Counted from the stretch's first letter, positions 17,027-29,447 are shown. The stretch is DNA of 32,391 bases from an uncultured Woeseiaceae bacterium (GCA_902510755.1 CABXCS010000009.1:1-32391); one strand, 5' to 3'. The notes: generated by a model not told the origin, from the letters alone. Made by a program: numbers and translations.

Positions 17027-18313
17027 TCAATCACCAAGAAAAGGTACTGAAAATGCATTTTTTGGATCAAATGTTGCTTCACCCCCTATCATCTCTTCTA
17101 TTCTCAATAATTGATTGTATTTAGCAATACGATCAGACCTTGATAACGACCCAGTTTTAATTTGGGTAGCTTTAGTTCCAACTGCTATATCTGCAATTGT
17201 ATAATCAGATGTTTCACCGGAACGATGAGATATAATAGCTGAGTAATTAGCTGAAATGGCCATATCTATAGCCTGAAATGTTTCTGATAAGGTTCCAATT
17301 TGATTTGGTTTAATAAGAATTGAATTTGCTATATTTTTATCAATACCAGATTGCAGAATTTTAGTATTTGTTACAAAGAGGTCATCACCAACAAGTTGCA
17401 CACGTTCACCAAGTTTTTTACTTAATATTGACCACCCTTCCCAATCAGATTCATCCATCCCGTCCTCTATAGTGATTATAGGATAACTGTCAACTAATTC
17501 TCCCAAAAAGTCAGAAAAGCCAACTGCATCGTAACTCACTCCTTCTGATTTTAAGTGGTAACATTTATTGGAATAAAATTCACTACTTGCAACATCCAGC
17601 CCTAATAAAATATCTCTACCAATGTTGAGGCCTGATAAATTAACTGCTTCAACAATGATATCGAGAGCAGCTCGGTTAGATTTTAAATTAGGAGCAAAGC
17701 CACCTTCGTCTCCTACAGCTGTATTTAATCCTTTTTTTTGCAGGACAGATTTCAATGAATGAAATACTTCAACGCCGTGCCTTAAAGCCTCTTTAAAAGA
17801 GTTTGCTCCAACAGGAAGGATCATAAATTCTTGAATATCAATATTATTATCAGCATGTGCACCACCATTAATAATATTCATCATTGGTACTGGCATAGTT
17901 TTTTGATCACCAAAATGACTGAATAATGGAATATTTTTCGAACTTGCCACTGCTTTTGCATAGGCCATTGATACAGCTAAAATCGCATTTGCACCCAGGT
18001 TATTCTTATTCTCAGTGCCGTCGAGATCTAACATAATATTATCGAAATCTATCTGACTAATTACATCTTTATTAATAAATTGTTTACATATGAGCTGGTT
18101 TATATGATCTACGGCTGTTTCCACACCTCGACCTAAATATCTAGAGCGATCATTATCTCTGAGCTCAATCGCTTCTCTACTTCCTGTTGAGGCACCTGAA
18201 GGTGAAGATGCACGACCCAGAGAATTATCACTTAGCCTTACTTCAGCCTCGACAGTTGGGTTACCTCTAGAATCGATAATTTCTCTTCCAGTAATACTGG
18301 ATATCGTGGTCAC
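17027..18313 (-). CDS. eno: Enolase
   Basis: Enolase converts 2-phosphoglycerate to phosphoenolpyruvate and is also part of RNA degradosomes in some bacteria. At 428 residues it is of normal length. The magnesium ligands lie in [23 protein letters not shown] and [10 protein letters not shown]. The catalytic lysine is in LIKPNQIGT, and HRSGETSD closes the active site. The substrate loop reads [11 protein letters not shown] where most enolases have an alanine/valine pair before PSGASTG. The start is GTG, with AGGAG eight bases upstream. Confidence 0.97.
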   Translation of the reverse strand: MTTISSITGREIIDSRGNPTVEAEVRLSDNSLGRASSPSGASTGSREAIELRDNDRSRYLGRGVETAVDHINQLICKQFINKDVISQIDFDNIMLDLDGTENKNNLGANAILAVSMAYAKAVASSKNIPLFSHFGDQKTMPVPMMNIINGGAHADNNIDIQEFMILPVGANSFKEALRHGVEVFHSLKSVLQKKGLNTAVGDEGGFAPNLKSNRAALDIIVEAVNLSGLNIGRDILLGLDVASSEFYSNKCYHLKSEGVSYDAVGFSDFLGELVDSYPIITIEDGMDESDWEGWSILSKKLGERVQLVGDDLFVTNTKILQSGIDKNIANSILIKPNQIGTLSETFQAIDMAISANYSAIISHRSGETSDYTIADIAVGTKATQIKTGSLSRSDRIAKYNQLLRIEEMIGGEATFDPKNAFSVPFLGD

Positions 18314-18349
18314 AATATAACTCCTAATTACTGATTATTTTTATTTTTT

Positions 18350-19195
18350 TCAACTAGACCATTCTATTTGATTTTCAATATAATCCGCTTTTTTAACAGA
18401 TTGATCTATTGAGGTTAACATTTCTAGCAATTCAGGAATTCTCTTTAGAGGCCACGAATTTGGCCCATCACTGAGTGCTTTATCCGGGTCAATATGTGTC
18501 TCAATAAACAATCCTGCGACGCCTACCGCTATAGCAGCACGAGCTAAAACAGGAACAAATTCACGACAGCCATCCGACTTATTTCCTTTACCGCCTGGTA
18601 ATTGAACTGAATGAGTAGCATCGAATACAACCGGACATTTTGTTTTTCTTAATATTGCTAAAGATCTCATATCAGAAATTAAATTATTATAACCAAATGT
18701 AAAGCCTCTCTCACAAACTAAAATCTCTTTATTTCCTGTAGATTTAGCTTTATTTACAACATTTTGCATTTCAGCTGGTGACAAAAATTGACCTTTTTTT
18801 ATATTAACTGGCTTTCCTTGCTTTGCAACATTTAGAATAAAATTCGTTTGCCTACACAAAAATGATGGAGTTTGAAGAATATCAACTACACTAGAGACCT
18901 CATTTAAAGGAGTATCTTCATGGACATCAGTCAAAATAGGTATATTAATTTGAGACTTAACCTCAGATAAAATCCTTAGGCCTTCATCAATCCCAAGGCC
19001 GCGAAAACCATCTTTCGAACTTCTATTAGCCTTATCAAATGATGATTTATAAATAAAAGGAATACTCAGAGTATCTGTAATTTCTCTCAGTCTTCCGGCA
19101 GTCTCAATCGCTGATTCTCGACTTTCAACCACACAATTTCCTGCGATTAAGAAAAAGGGTTTACGATTACCAATATTGGAGTATTTAAATTCCAC
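18350..19195 (-). CDS. kdsA: 3-deoxy-D-manno-octulosonate 8-phosphate synthase
   Basis: KdsA condenses arabinose 5-phosphate with phosphoenolpyruvate to make KDO 8-phosphate for lipopolysaccharide. The 281-residue protein carries [11 protein letters not shown] and DVHEDTP, and its C-terminal motif is SDGPNSWPL. Cys21 in IAGNCVVES replaces the asparagine of the E. coli metal-independent enzyme. Together with SDGP instead of CDGP, this points to the metal-dependent class (inference from family knowledge). The start is GTG. It begins 6 bases after the pyrG stop and is probably in the same transcript. Confidence 0.96.
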   Translation of the reverse strand: MEFKYSNIGNRKPFFLIAGNCVVESRESAIETAGRLREITDTLSIPFIYKSSFDKANRSSKDGFRGLGIDEGLRILSEVKSQINIPILTDVHEDTPLNEVSSVVDILQTPSFLCRQTNFILNVAKQGKPVNIKKGQFLSPAEMQNVVNKAKSTGNKEILVCERGFTFGYNNLISDMRSLAILRKTKCPVVFDATHSVQLPGGKGNKSDGCREFVPVLARAAIAVGVAGLFIETHIDPDKALSDGPNSWPLKRIPELLEMLTSIDQSVKKADYIENQIEWSS

Positions 19196-19201
19196 TAATT
19201 C

Positions 19202-20851
<1,650 letters not shown>

Positions 20852-20893
20852 CTAGGGTAAACATTGGACTTTAACATACGAGGAAGCCCCTAG
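20852..20893 (-). repeat. Inverted repeat in the pyrG leader
   Basis: CTAGGG and CCCTAG form a perfect 6-base inverted repeat with a loop of about 30 bases, located 24-66 bases before the pyrG ATG on the minus strand. It may form a leader hairpin. The rest of the 20828-21035 gap holds a 13-base AT palindrome at 21011-21023 and a short wobble-paired hairpin near 20960-20980. I see no tRNA, no known riboswitch and no ORF with a ribosome binding site there. Confidence 0.35.
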
Positions 20894-21035
20894 TGTGAGC
20901 AATTAAATGCAATGAATAATCAAAATTTGTTTTTCGGCATATAGGCAATTTTATGGACCCGCCATTTGAGTAAAGACGGCTTAAAAATTTAACAGATAGA
21001 CAATGCCAACACAATTAAATTGTATAAAAAATAAT

Positions 21036-22370
21036 TCAAGGCTGGATTAACCTAGGTCTCTGATCCCATTCAAAAATATATCCATTTTCTTTTGAGAATT
21101 TTTCCGCAGTCCATAAGTCCCCTACACACACAACTTCTCCGTCATAAAGTAAGAGTGGTATTTTATCCCTCAACCAAGGAAAGATTTTTTTCTCTTGAAA
21201 TAACCTTTTTAGTTTTCGATCATAATTACTATCAATTGGGCAAATTTTCTCACCCCCATTTCTAAAATTAATTTCCAAACCTAGCTCTGCGATATCAGGA
21301 TCAATTCCAATTTTTTTTGATGGTAGTAATGATATTTGACCCATATTTTCTCCGAGAGGTAATGAATCATTATGAGGGAAATATTTTTTTCCCTTTAGAT
21401 CACTATTTAGTGATAATTCTGGTAATAGATATAAAAAATTTCGGTAACACCTTATTCTAGCGCCCCTCCAAGAGATCAAGGGATGTGAATCAATATTATA
21501 ATTAGCAATAATTTTGGTCGCCTCCATTAATTGATTGAAAGGTGGTGAGGGTAAATTCATTTCGTTTAACGAATATCTTATTAAGTTTCGTTGACGTGTT
21601 TCTGATAAACACCTAAAGAGCTCTATATTAAAACAATCAACAGTACCAACATTTTCAAGATCAATCTCAGCAAGCCCCTTTAAACTTAATTTTGCTTCAT
21701 AAGCAAACTTAGTAACTTTTGTGAATCTCTTATCTAGTGATGGCCATCTATCTTCCAATTGAGGAATAATCTCATTTCTTAAATAATTTCTATCAAAATT
21801 ATTATTATTATTTGATGGATCATCTAACCAAGATAAATCATTCTCTACAGCATATTCTTTTATATATGTACGACTAATTTCAAGTAATGGTCGAACTAAA
21901 GTACCCAAAAAAAACTTTCTAGAAGTATTAATTGCTGCCAGGCCACTTATACCTGATCCTCGAAATAAATTAAGCATCAAGGTTTCTGTTTGATCGCTTT
22001 GATGATGTGCCGTTAATAGCCAATCGCCTTTTATTACAAAATTCTGAAAAATCTTATATCTTAATTCTCTCAATACTGCTTCTGACTCTTTATTAGATTT
22101 GTAATTTAGATCAATTTTGAATGATTTGAATTTGACACCATAAGATAACGCATTCTCTCTACAATGATTTTCCCAAATATCAGAGTCTTTGTTTATTCCA
22201 TGATTAATATGGATTGCGATAATCGGTATATTACTCTCAATCCTACTAAGCGCATAAAGAAGTGCAGTTGAATCCATACCACCACTATATGCAACGACAT
22301 ATCGTGTTGCCTGAGAATTACCTAAAGAAATACTTGTCAAAATTTTTTTTAACGTTAACTGATTAAACAT
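21036..22370 (-). CDS. tilS: tRNA(Ile)-lysidine synthase
   Basis: TilS attaches lysine to cytidine 34 of the AUA-reading tRNA-Ile, changing its specificity. The 444-residue protein has the N-type ATPase P-loop VVAYSGGMDSTALLYAL, then HINHGIN and TAHHQSDQTETLMLNLFRGSG. LDDPSNNNNNFDRNYLR leads to the family C-terminal domains. The length is close to the usual 430-450. It lies 56 bases after accA, as in many gammaproteobacteria. No strong ribosome binding site is visible. Confidence 0.95.
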   Translation of the reverse strand: MFNQLTLKKILTSISLGNSQATRYVVAYSGGMDSTALLYALSRIESNIPIIAIHINHGINKDSDIWENHCRENALSYGVKFKSFKIDLNYKSNKESEAVLRELRYKIFQNFVIKGDWLLTAHHQSDQTETLMLNLFRGSGISGLAAINTSRKFFLGTLVRPLLEISRTYIKEYAVENDLSWLDDPSNNNNNFDRNYLRNEIIPQLEDRWPSLDKRFTKVTKFAYEAKLSLKGLAEIDLENVGTVDCFNIELFRCLSETRQRNLIRYSLNEMNLPSPPFNQLMEATKIIANYNIDSHPLISWRGARIRCYRNFLYLLPELSLNSDLKGKKYFPHNDSLPLGENMGQISLLPSKKIGIDPDIAELGLEINFRNGGEKICPIDSNYDRKLKRLFQEKKIFPWLRDKIPLLLYDGEVVCVGDLWTAEKFSKENGYIFEWDQRPRLIQP

Positions 22371-22426
22371 AAATGAGGCATTCTATTCAAGATAATGTTC
22401 AATAATAGATAAAGTAATCTATTATC

Positions 22427-23386
22427 TTAGTTTTGTTCAAATTCACCATAATTTGCTATGCGTGCTTGCCTATTATTGAGTAACTCTTTTAAATCCATAG
22501 CTAGTAATTTTTCGAGTGATTGGCTTATAGCGATTCTAAGAATATCACTCATTTCATCAGGCGATCGATGAGCACCCCCTAGTGGCTCTTCTATTACTTC
22601 ATCGATTAAACCGAATTTTCTTAAACTTTTAGCTGTTATTTGCATTGCTTCTGCGGCATCTTTTGCTTTTTCTGCTTTTTTCCACAAAATAGAAGCACAT
22701 CCTTCAGGCGATATTACTGAATACACACTATATTTTAACATTAAAAGAGTATCTGCTACCCCAATGGCTAAAGCACCACCGGAACCACCTTCACCAATAA
22801 CTATAGATATAATTGGAGTAGATAGTTTAGACATATGAAATAAACTTTTTGCTATAGCTTCACTCTGCCCTCTCTCTTCAGCTCCCAATCCAGGATAAGC
22901 ACCTGGTGTATCAATAAATGTAATTACTGGAAGTTGGAATTTTTCAGCCAATGTCATTAACCGTTGTGCTTTTCTATAACCTTCTGGTTTTGGCATTCCA
23001 TAATTCCTTCTAACTCTCTCTTTCGTATCACGCCCTTTTTGATGACCAATAATCATCACCGATTTACCTTCGAACCTTGCAATACCTCCTATTATTGCAA
23101 AATCATCAGCATACATACGGTCTCCATGCAGTTCATGAAATTCAGTAAATAAGAGATCAATATAATCGAGAGTGTAAGGTCGCATGGGATGACGAGCAAC
23201 CTGTGCTATCTGCCAGTCCGAGAGATTGCTATATATTTTTTTTGTAAGCGTTTTGTTTTGTAAATCTAATTTCAAAGCCTCGGATGAGAGACCCCCCTCT
23301 GAATCATCAGCGATATATTGGAGCTCCTCTCGTCTCGCTTCAATCTCAGCAATTGGTTTCTCAAATTCCAAAAATTTTGAATCCAT
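22427..23386 (-). CDS. accA: Acetyl-CoA carboxylase carboxyltransferase subunit alpha
   Basis: AccA pairs with AccD to transfer the carboxyl group from biotin to acetyl-CoA, making malonyl-CoA for fatty acid synthesis. The 319-residue length is typical. Family landmarks are [26 protein letters not shown] and [38 protein letters not shown] and [15 protein letters not shown], which form the CoA site, are also present. AAAGG lies upstream of its ATG. It starts 16 bases after dnaE. Confidence 0.97.
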   Translation of the reverse strand: MDSKFLEFEKPIAEIEARREELQYIADDSEGGLSSEALKLDLQNKTLTKKIYSNLSDWQIAQVARHPMRPYTLDYIDLLFTEFHELHGDRMYADDFAIIGGIARFEGKSVMIIGHQKGRDTKERVRRNYGMPKPEGYRKAQRLMTLAEKFQLPVITFIDTPGAYPGLGAEERGQSEAIAKSLFHMSKLSTPIISIVIGEGGSGGALAIGVADTLLMLKYSVYSVISPEGCASILWKKAEKAKDAAEAMQITAKSLRKFGLIDEVIEEPLGGAHRSPDEMSDILRIAISQSLEKLLAMDLKELLNNRQARIANYGEFEQN

Positions 23387-23402
23387 CGTATCTAACCTTT
23401 AT

Positions 23403-26400
23403 CTAATAACTCAATTTTACACTATCTCTGCCTAGTAAGTGATTCAAATCATCCCTAAGTTTCTTAGTTGGTAAAATAGACCACTTTTCTCCAAGATCAA
23501 GACGAGCAATAGCTTTGCTTTTATTGAAATTAATTGATATTTCACAAAAACCAGCCTCTGAGGAATCAAGACATAACTTTAAATTATTAAAAATATGACT
23601 ATTCTTCTGATCTTCCGATAATTCTATAATTAAATTCTTTGCATTAAGCTCAATCATTTGATGAATATCTTTAATACTATCTACATTAACTTGCCAAGCT
23701 GAGGAAAATTCATCAAATCTTAAATTACCCTCAATAACGACTATAGTATCTTTCTTAAGCTGCTCTTTAAATTCTTGAAACTTATCATTAAAGAGGGTGG
23801 CTTCGATTCTACTAGTATCATCATCCAGAATGATAGAAATCCGATTGCCTCTCTTTTTTATATCCGCTATCAACCCGGCAATTCTAGTATGTCGCTTAGG
23901 TTGTCTATATTTCTTATCTCCAGTTTCGGACTTAGGTCGCTCTAATGACTGAATACTTTTTAATGTACCATTCGTAAAACTTAACGCATCATTTTTTATT
24001 GCGTGAAATGGATGTCCAGACAAATATAAACCTAATGCTTCTTTTTCATTCTTTAGTAATATCTCCTCTTTCCACTCAGCACTATTAGTTATTATGGTTT
24101 TTTCTTGATTATCTGATATAGAACCAAACATATCATTTTGCCCAGCTGCGAAATTTCGTGCTTCTTGTTCAGCGCTTTTAATGGCATCAGGTAAATGATC
24201 AATAAGAGCATTACGAGAAATTGAGAACTCATCTAATGATCCACTTTTTATTAATGCCTCAATTACCCGACGACTAATTTTTTCTGAACCTAACCTTTTG
24301 CAGAATTCATGCATACTACTATATTTCCCATTATTAACTCTTTCTGCAATAATTGTTTCCACAGTTGGTTTACCTACTCCTTTGATTGCTCCGAGCCCAT
24401 AGAGTATTTGCTCTTTACTTAAAACTGTAAATTCATACATTGAGCTATTAATAGAAGGAGGCAAGAGCTCTATTTTATAGTTCAAGCAATCGTCTTTTAT
24501 CATTATCAGGCGATCAGTATTATCTATTTCTGAAGTCATAACAGCGGCTAAGAATGATGCTGTAAAATGCGCTTTAAGGTAAGCAGTTTGATATGAAATC
24601 AGAGCATATGCAGCAGAATGAGACTTATTAAAACCATAACCTGCGAATTTCTCCATTAAACCAAAAATACGTTCAGCCGTTGGTTGATTAACGCCCCTTT
24701 CAAGTGAGCCCTTTACAAAACTTTCTCTTTGATAAGCCATTTCATCTAACTTCTTTTTACCCATTGCACGTCGCAACAAGTCAGCACTTCCAAGAGAATA
24801 TCCTGCTAAAGTTTGAGCAATCTGCATGACTTGCTCTTGATACAAAATAACACCATAAGTGGGTTTAAGCACACTTTCTATATCAGGATGCAAGTAATCA
24901 ATATTCATTTTATTAGGATCATGCTTACGATTAATAAAATCATCCACCATTCCTGATTGGAGTGGACCTGGCCTAAAAAGAGCGACCAATGCAACCAGAT
25001 CATCAAACTGATCTGGGCGCATTCTTTTTATCAAATCTCTCATCCCGGTTGACTCAAGCTGAAATACGGCTGTTGTATTACAACTTCTAAGCAATTCAAA
25101 AGTTTTAGAATCTGACATGGGAATATTATCAATATCTATTAATTTTTTATTTTCTATTTTATTAACTATCTTAATCGTTAGATCAATTATGGTGAGAGTT
25201 CTCAATCCCAAGAAATCGAATTTAACTAATCCTGCAGCCTCAACATCGTCTTTATCAAACTGTGTAACTACATTTACCTGACCCTCTTCACAGTATAATG
25301 GCGTGAAATCTGTTAACTTTTCTGGAGCTATAACAACACCACCAGCATGCTTCCCGGCATTTCTTACCAACCCTTCCAATGATTTAGCAAGATTGATAAT
25401 TGCTTCTACTTCCTCATCTTCACTGTACATTCGACGTAATTCAGCATCCTGCTCTAACGCCTTATCAAGAGTCATACCAACTTCGAATGGAATTTGTTTA
25501 GCAATTCGATCAACGAATCCATAAGGCTGATCTAATACTCTACCTGCATCTCTTATAACAGCCTTAGCAGCCATCGTCCCATATGTAATAATTTGTGAAA
25601 CACGCTCTCTTCCATATTTCTCAGACACGTATTCAATAACTCGGTCTCTTCCATCCATACAAAAATCAATATCAAAATCAGGCATTGAAACCCGCTCAGG
25701 ATTCAGAAATCTCTCAAAAAGAAGATCATGTTGCAATGGATCAAGGTTAGTTATTCCAAGTACATAAGCTACTAGAGAACCAGCTCCAGAACCTCTTCCT
25801 GGTCCTACTGGAATATTATTATTTTTTGCCCAATCAATGAAATCAGAAACAATAAGAAAATAACTTGAAAAACCCATATTATTTATTACGCCTAATTCCT
25901 CCTTAAGACGAGCCTTATATTTTTCAGGCTTTATTAGAGTTTCTTTAGGTAATTTTTGTAATTTTATGTTTAAACTTCTTTCAGACTCCTCAAGTAAATA
26001 TGAATCTGTTGTTTGATTACCTGGAACAGAAAAAATAGGTAAAAATGACTCTCCTAATTTAAGGTCAAGATTACAACGTTTTGCAATTTCTACTGTATTT
26101 GATAGTGATTCTGGGATATCTTCAAATAAGTTATGCATATCTAATGAATTTTTCAAATACTGCTGATTACTATATATTTTTGGCCTACTTGGATCCGACA
26201 GAATTAAACCTTCATTAATACATACTCTAGCCTCATGAGATTCATAATCACTAGAATTTAGAAATCTAACATCATTTGAAGCCACTACAGGAACTTTATA
26301 ATCATGAGCCAATAATAGTGCCATCTGAATATAGCTCTCTTCTGATGGACGATTAGTTCGATTGAGCTCAATATAAAAACGATCATCAAACAATTCCAGC

Positions 26401-26873
26401 CAAAAATCCAATTGCCTAGCAGCAAGATCATGATGATCATTAATCAAGCTTCTCCCAATATCACCTTTTAAACCAGCGGAGAGAGCAATCAATCCCTCAC
26501 AACTTTTTTTTGTAAACCAATGTTTGTGGAATCTGGGTCCATAGCGTGTCTGACCATCAAGCCATGCACGTGTAATTAGCTTAGTTAAATTTTTATAACC
26601 GATATTATTAGCGCAGAGTATTATTAAATGGTCATTCCTACTAATATCATCCTCATCAGCAATAAATATATCAGAGCCAATAATTGGTTTAATGCCATAC
26701 TCTAGGGCCTTGCGATAAAATTTAACCATACCAAAAACATTATTTTGATCAGTTAAAGTTATTGCTGGCATCTTATTTTCTACGCACCGCTCCATTAATT
26801 GAGGGATCCGGATCGTACTATCAACGATTGAATACTGACTATGAAGATTTAGATGAATAAATTTATTTGACAT
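23403..26873 (-). CDS. dnaE: DNA polymerase III subunit alpha
   Basis: DnaE is the replicative polymerase catalytic subunit. The 1156-residue protein matches the E. coli length of 1160. Domains in order are the PHP domain (about 5-270, HLNLHSQYSIVDS and TDQNNVFG) and the palm with catalytic aspartates in MPDFDIDFCMDGRDR and VKFDFLGLRTL. The fingers with GPGRGSGAGSLVAY and GYGFNKSHSAAYALISY, a helix-hairpin-helix region near 850, and an OB fold with RIAGLIADIKKRGNRISI near 1010 complete it. No frame break is seen despite an 8-A run at 26504-26511. It probably belongs to the lpx-rnhB transcript, though 76 bases separate it from rnhB. Confidence 0.97.
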   Translation of the reverse strand: MSNKFIHLNLHSQYSIVDSTIRIPQLMERCVENKMPAITLTDQNNVFGMVKFYRKALEYGIKPIIGSDIFIADEDDISRNDHLIILCANNIGYKNLTKLITRAWLDGQTRYGPRFHKHWFTKKSCEGLIALSAGLKGDIGRSLINDHHDLAARQLDFWLELFDDRFYIELNRTNRPSEESYIQMALLLAHDYKVPVVASNDVRFLNSSDYESHEARVCINEGLILSDPSRPKIYSNQQYLKNSLDMHNLFEDIPESLSNTVEIAKRCNLDLKLGESFLPIFSVPGNQTTDSYLLEESERSLNIKLQKLPKETLIKPEKYKARLKEELGVINNMGFSSYFLIVSDFIDWAKNNNIPVGPGRGSGAGSLVAYVLGITNLDPLQHDLLFERFLNPERVSMPDFDIDFCMDGRDRVIEYVSEKYGRERVSQIITYGTMAAKAVIRDAGRVLDQPYGFVDRIAKQIPFEVGMTLDKALEQDAELRRMYSEDEEVEAIINLAKSLEGLVRNAGKHAGGVVIAPEKLTDFTPLYCEEGQVNVVTQFDKDDVEAAGLVKFDFLGLRTLTIIDLTIKIVNKIENKKLIDIDNIPMSDSKTFELLRSCNTTAVFQLESTGMRDLIKRMRPDQFDDLVALVALFRPGPLQSGMVDDFINRKHDPNKMNIDYLHPDIESVLKPTYGVILYQEQVMQIAQTLAGYSLGSADLLRRAMGKKKLDEMAYQRESFVKGSLERGVNQPTAERIFGLMEKFAGYGFNKSHSAAYALISYQTAYLKAHFTASFLAAVMTSEIDNTDRLIMIKDDCLNYKIELLPPSINSSMYEFTVLSKEQILYGLGAIKGVGKPTVETIIAERVNNGKYSSMHEFCKRLGSEKISRRVIEALIKSGSLDEFSISRNALIDHLPDAIKSAEQEARNFAAGQNDMFGSISDNQEKTIITNSAEWKEEILLKNEKEALGLYLSGHPFHAIKNDALSFTNGTLKSIQSLERPKSETGDKKYRQPKRHTRIAGLIADIKKRGNRISIILDDDTSRIEATLFNDKFQEFKEQLKKDTIVVIEGNLRFDEFSSAWQVNVDSIKDIHQMIELNAKNLIIELSEDQKNSHIFNNLKLCLDSSEAGFCEISINFNKSKAIARLDLGEKWSILPTKKLRDDLNHLLGRDSVKLSY

Positions 26874-26949
26874 TGATAATTAAAATGATGGTTATAATTT
26901 AATTTAATCTTAATTATTTTCCCTTAACTTAACTAGCTTTATTTGTTGG

Positions 26950-27543
26950 TTATTTTACAAATAAGCCAGATAAGGGCTTGAAAGTTAACCGATGCTGCGG
27001 ACAAGGTCCGAATTCCTTTAGACGCTCAATATGATCTTTTGTTCCATAACCTTTGTGCTTAGAAAAATTAAAGTTAGGATATATTTTACCCAAACTTCTC
27101 ATTAAATTATCTCTGTATACTTTTGCGATTATAGAAGCTGCACTAATTGCAGGAATTTTAGCATCGCCACCAATAATAGCCTCAGCAGACAATACCTCAT
27201 TATAAAATTCTAAATTTGGTAAGGTATTACCATCAATCTGAATAAAATCTGGCTTGCAAGGTAAGCCTAATATAGAGCGACGCATAGCTAGCATTGTCGC
27301 CCAAAGTATATTTAAATTATCTATCTCATTCACATCAGATAAAGAAATGGACCATGCAATTGATTGTGAAATTATTTTTTTTGATAGTAGCTTTCTATTC
27401 TTTTCAGTGAGTCTCTTTGAATCATCTAATTCATCATAGGAATGATCTCTCCGGAGAATAACTGCGGCCGCCACTACAGGACCTGCGATGGTGCCTCTTC
27501 CAACCTCGTCAATGCCAGCAATGTATTTATAGCTATCCTTCAT
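26950..27543 (-). CDS. rnhB: Ribonuclease HII
   Basis: RnhB cleaves RNA in RNA-DNA hybrids and single ribonucleotides embedded in DNA. The 197-residue protein has the family start YIAGIDEVGRGTIAGPVV, with Asp12 and Glu13 in the active site. DDSKRLTEKNR, FIQIDGN and SAASIIAKVYRD supply the remaining acidic residues. The GTIAGPV version replaces the more common GPLAGPV. The ATG overlaps the lpxB stop as TAATG. Confidence 0.95.
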   Translation of the reverse strand: MKDSYKYIAGIDEVGRGTIAGPVVAAAVILRRDHSYDELDDSKRLTEKNRKLLSKKIISQSIAWSISLSDVNEIDNLNILWATMLAMRRSILGLPCKPDFIQIDGNTLPNLEFYNEVLSAEAIIGGDAKIPAISAASIIAKVYRDNLMRSLGKIYPNFNFSKHKGYGTKDHIERLKEFGPCPQHRLTFKPLSGLFVK

Positions 27544-28670
27544 TAAAGTAGTTTTAGCACCTCTGACGCTGCTAATTTATCAGTATCAGCATCTAACTGT
27601 GACTTTAATTGTGTAAAGTTATTAATCATATTTTGCTGATAATTTTTATTGTATAAACACTCGCTTATACTATCGAATAAGTTTATGTCTGACGCTTTAT
27701 TTTGAATGAACTCAGGAATGATCTCCTTGTTTAGCAGAATATTTGGTAAGGTGAAATATGAGGTTTTAACCAGTTTATTTAATATAAAATAACTAGGGGC
27801 AGAAACCTTATATGCCGCTACAGTAGGCTTAGATAGTAATGCCGACTCGAGAGCAGCAGTACCAGAGGCTAACAAAACTATATCAGCTGCTATCATGGCC
27901 TCATGTGAGTATCCTTTTATAACATTAAATGCACTTCTGATGTTATTTGATAAGAGAATATTTTCAAATTGATCATATGTTGATTGAGAAGCCATAGGGG
28001 AGACAAATGAGATTTTTTTATTCTGAGAAACAATTAATTTGGCTACTCTTGCGAATATTGGCCCGAGCTTTTTAATTTCGCTCAATCGACTTCCTGGTAA
28101 TACTGCAATAACAGTTTCGGAGGATATTTGTAATTTCTTCCTAGCTGTATACTTTTTCATTTCATACGGCAGTTTTTTGACTAAAGGATGACCTACAAAG
28201 ACCGCAGGTACACCATAAGCATGGTAGAGATCAGGCTCAAAAGGCAATAAACATAATACCTTATCAACAGATTTACGTATTGTCTTTATCCTATTTTTTC
28301 GCCATGCCCAAATTGAAGGGCTAACGTAGTGAACCGTTTTTATACCCCTCTTATGTAATTTTTTTTCTAATGATAGGTTGAATTCTGGCGCGTCTATTCC
28401 TATAAATATGTCTGGTGGATTTTCCGACCACCTTTTGACTAGGGTGCCTCTTAAACGCAATAATTTTGGTAGTATTTTAAGAGGCTCCAAAACCCCCATC
28501 ACAGATAGCTCTTCCGATGATGCCCAACCAGTATTGCCAGTTATTTTTTCCATTTTTGGGCCGAAGATACCCTCAAACCTAATATCCGGATATAGGTTTA
28601 TCATCTCATTCATTAGACCAGCACCGAGGGAATCACCTGAAGCTTCGCCAGCAACTATACCTATACGCAT
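27543..28670 (-). CDS. lpxB: Lipid-A-disaccharide synthase
   Basis: LpxB joins UDP-diacylglucosamine and lipid X to form the lipid A disaccharide. The 375-residue protein begins RIGIVAGEASGDSLGA, with the glycosyltransferase-B motif. FIGIDAPEFNLSLEK, HYVSPSIWAWR and VAVLPGSRLSEI-like text (here IAVLPGSRLSEI) follow, then ASGTAALESALL near the UDP site. It follows lpxA by 3 bases and overlaps rnhB by one base, within the lipid A operon. Confidence 0.96.
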   Translation of the reverse strand: MRIGIVAGEASGDSLGAGLMNEMINLYPDIRFEGIFGPKMEKITGNTGWASSEELSVMGVLEPLKILPKLLRLRGTLVKRWSENPPDIFIGIDAPEFNLSLEKKLHKRGIKTVHYVSPSIWAWRKNRIKTIRKSVDKVLCLLPFEPDLYHAYGVPAVFVGHPLVKKLPYEMKKYTARKKLQISSETVIAVLPGSRLSEIKKLGPIFARVAKLIVSQNKKISFVSPMASQSTYDQFENILLSNNIRSAFNVIKGYSHEAMIAADIVLLASGTAALESALLSKPTVAAYKVSAPSYFILNKLVKTSYFTLPNILLNKEIIPEFIQNKASDINLFDSISECLYNKNYQQNMINNFTQLKSQLDADTDKLAASEVLKLL

Positions 28671-28673
28671 TGA

Positions 28674-29447
28674 CTATCTTATAATTCCGCGATCTGAAGT
28701 TGACCTAAGGGACTCTATAAATAACTTTAACTCCTCCTGATGAGAAGATAAAGCTGCAATCTCTTGGATTGCCTCTTGCAATTTAAACTCCTTACGATAA
28801 AGAATACGATATGCATTTTTGATATTTAAAATTTGCTCGGGACTGAAACCTCTTCTTTTCAACCCTTCCACGTTAACCCCTCTTGGTTTTATAGGTTGCC
28901 CTTCAGCCATCACATATGCAGGAATATCTTTCGTGGTTAATGTGTTCATACCAATAAAGCTATGAGCACCTATCTTTGTAAATTGGTGCGCACCAGTAAA
29001 ACCTCCGAAAATGGCCCAATTTCCAACTGTGACATGACCAGCTAATGTCGCATTATTAGCAAAAACCACGTTATTTCCAACAACACAGTCATGAGCAATA
29101 TGTACGTATGCCATAATCCAATTATCATCACCAATTATAGTTTTTCCTGCATCCTGTAATGTGCCTCTACTAATAGTGCAATACTCTCTAATTGTATTAC
29201 CATCACCAATAACTAAGGATGTTTTTTCATTATTATATTTCTTATCTTGCGGATCACCGCCAATTGATGAAAATGAGTAAATATGATTATCCTTTCCAAT
29301 GATGGTCGGTCCTTTTATTACCACATGACTGTCAATTACAGATCCATCACCAACGGTAACTTCATCACCGATCTCACAATATGGACCAATGGTTACATGT
29401 TTGCCTATTTTTGCCGACGCGGAAATAATTGCAGTTTTGTGGATCAT
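28674..29447 (-). CDS. lpxA: UDP-N-acetylglucosamine acyltransferase LpxA
   Basis: LpxA catalyses the first step of lipid A synthesis, adding a 3-hydroxyacyl chain to UDP-GlcNAc. From the ATG at 29447 it has 257 residues. The longer reading from 29471 would begin at TTG inside fabZ, while the chosen start overlaps the fabZ stop as TAATG. The sequence is a left-handed beta helix of hexapeptide repeats. The catalytic His119 is in VHIAHDC, and the C-terminal helical part has VEGLKRRGFSPEQI. The acyl-chain ruler position, Gly173 in E. coli, is Met167 here (FIGMN). As in Pseudomonas, this suggests a shorter C10 chain. Confidence 0.96.
   Translation of the reverse strand: MIHKTAIISASAKIGKHVTIGPYCEIGDEVTVGDGSVIDSHVVIKGPTIIGKDNHIYSFSSIGGDPQDKKYNNEKTSLVIGDGNTIREYCTISRGTLQDAGKTIIGDDNWIMAYVHIAHDCVVGNNVVFANNATLAGHVTVGNWAIFGGFTGAHQFTKIGAHSFIGMNTLTTKDIPAYVMAEGQPIKPRGVNVEGLKRRGFSPEQILNIKNAYRILYRKEFKLQEAIQEIAALSSHQEELKLFIESLRSTSDRGIIR

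Noticed and set aside
28378-28740. Plus-strand 120-codon ORF opposite lpxB and lpxA
   Set aside because: It is antisense to well-supported lipid A genes, with no recognisable motif. Other antisense ORFs (3408-3832, 4448-4763, 31061-31261, 31966-32160) were dismissed for the same reason.
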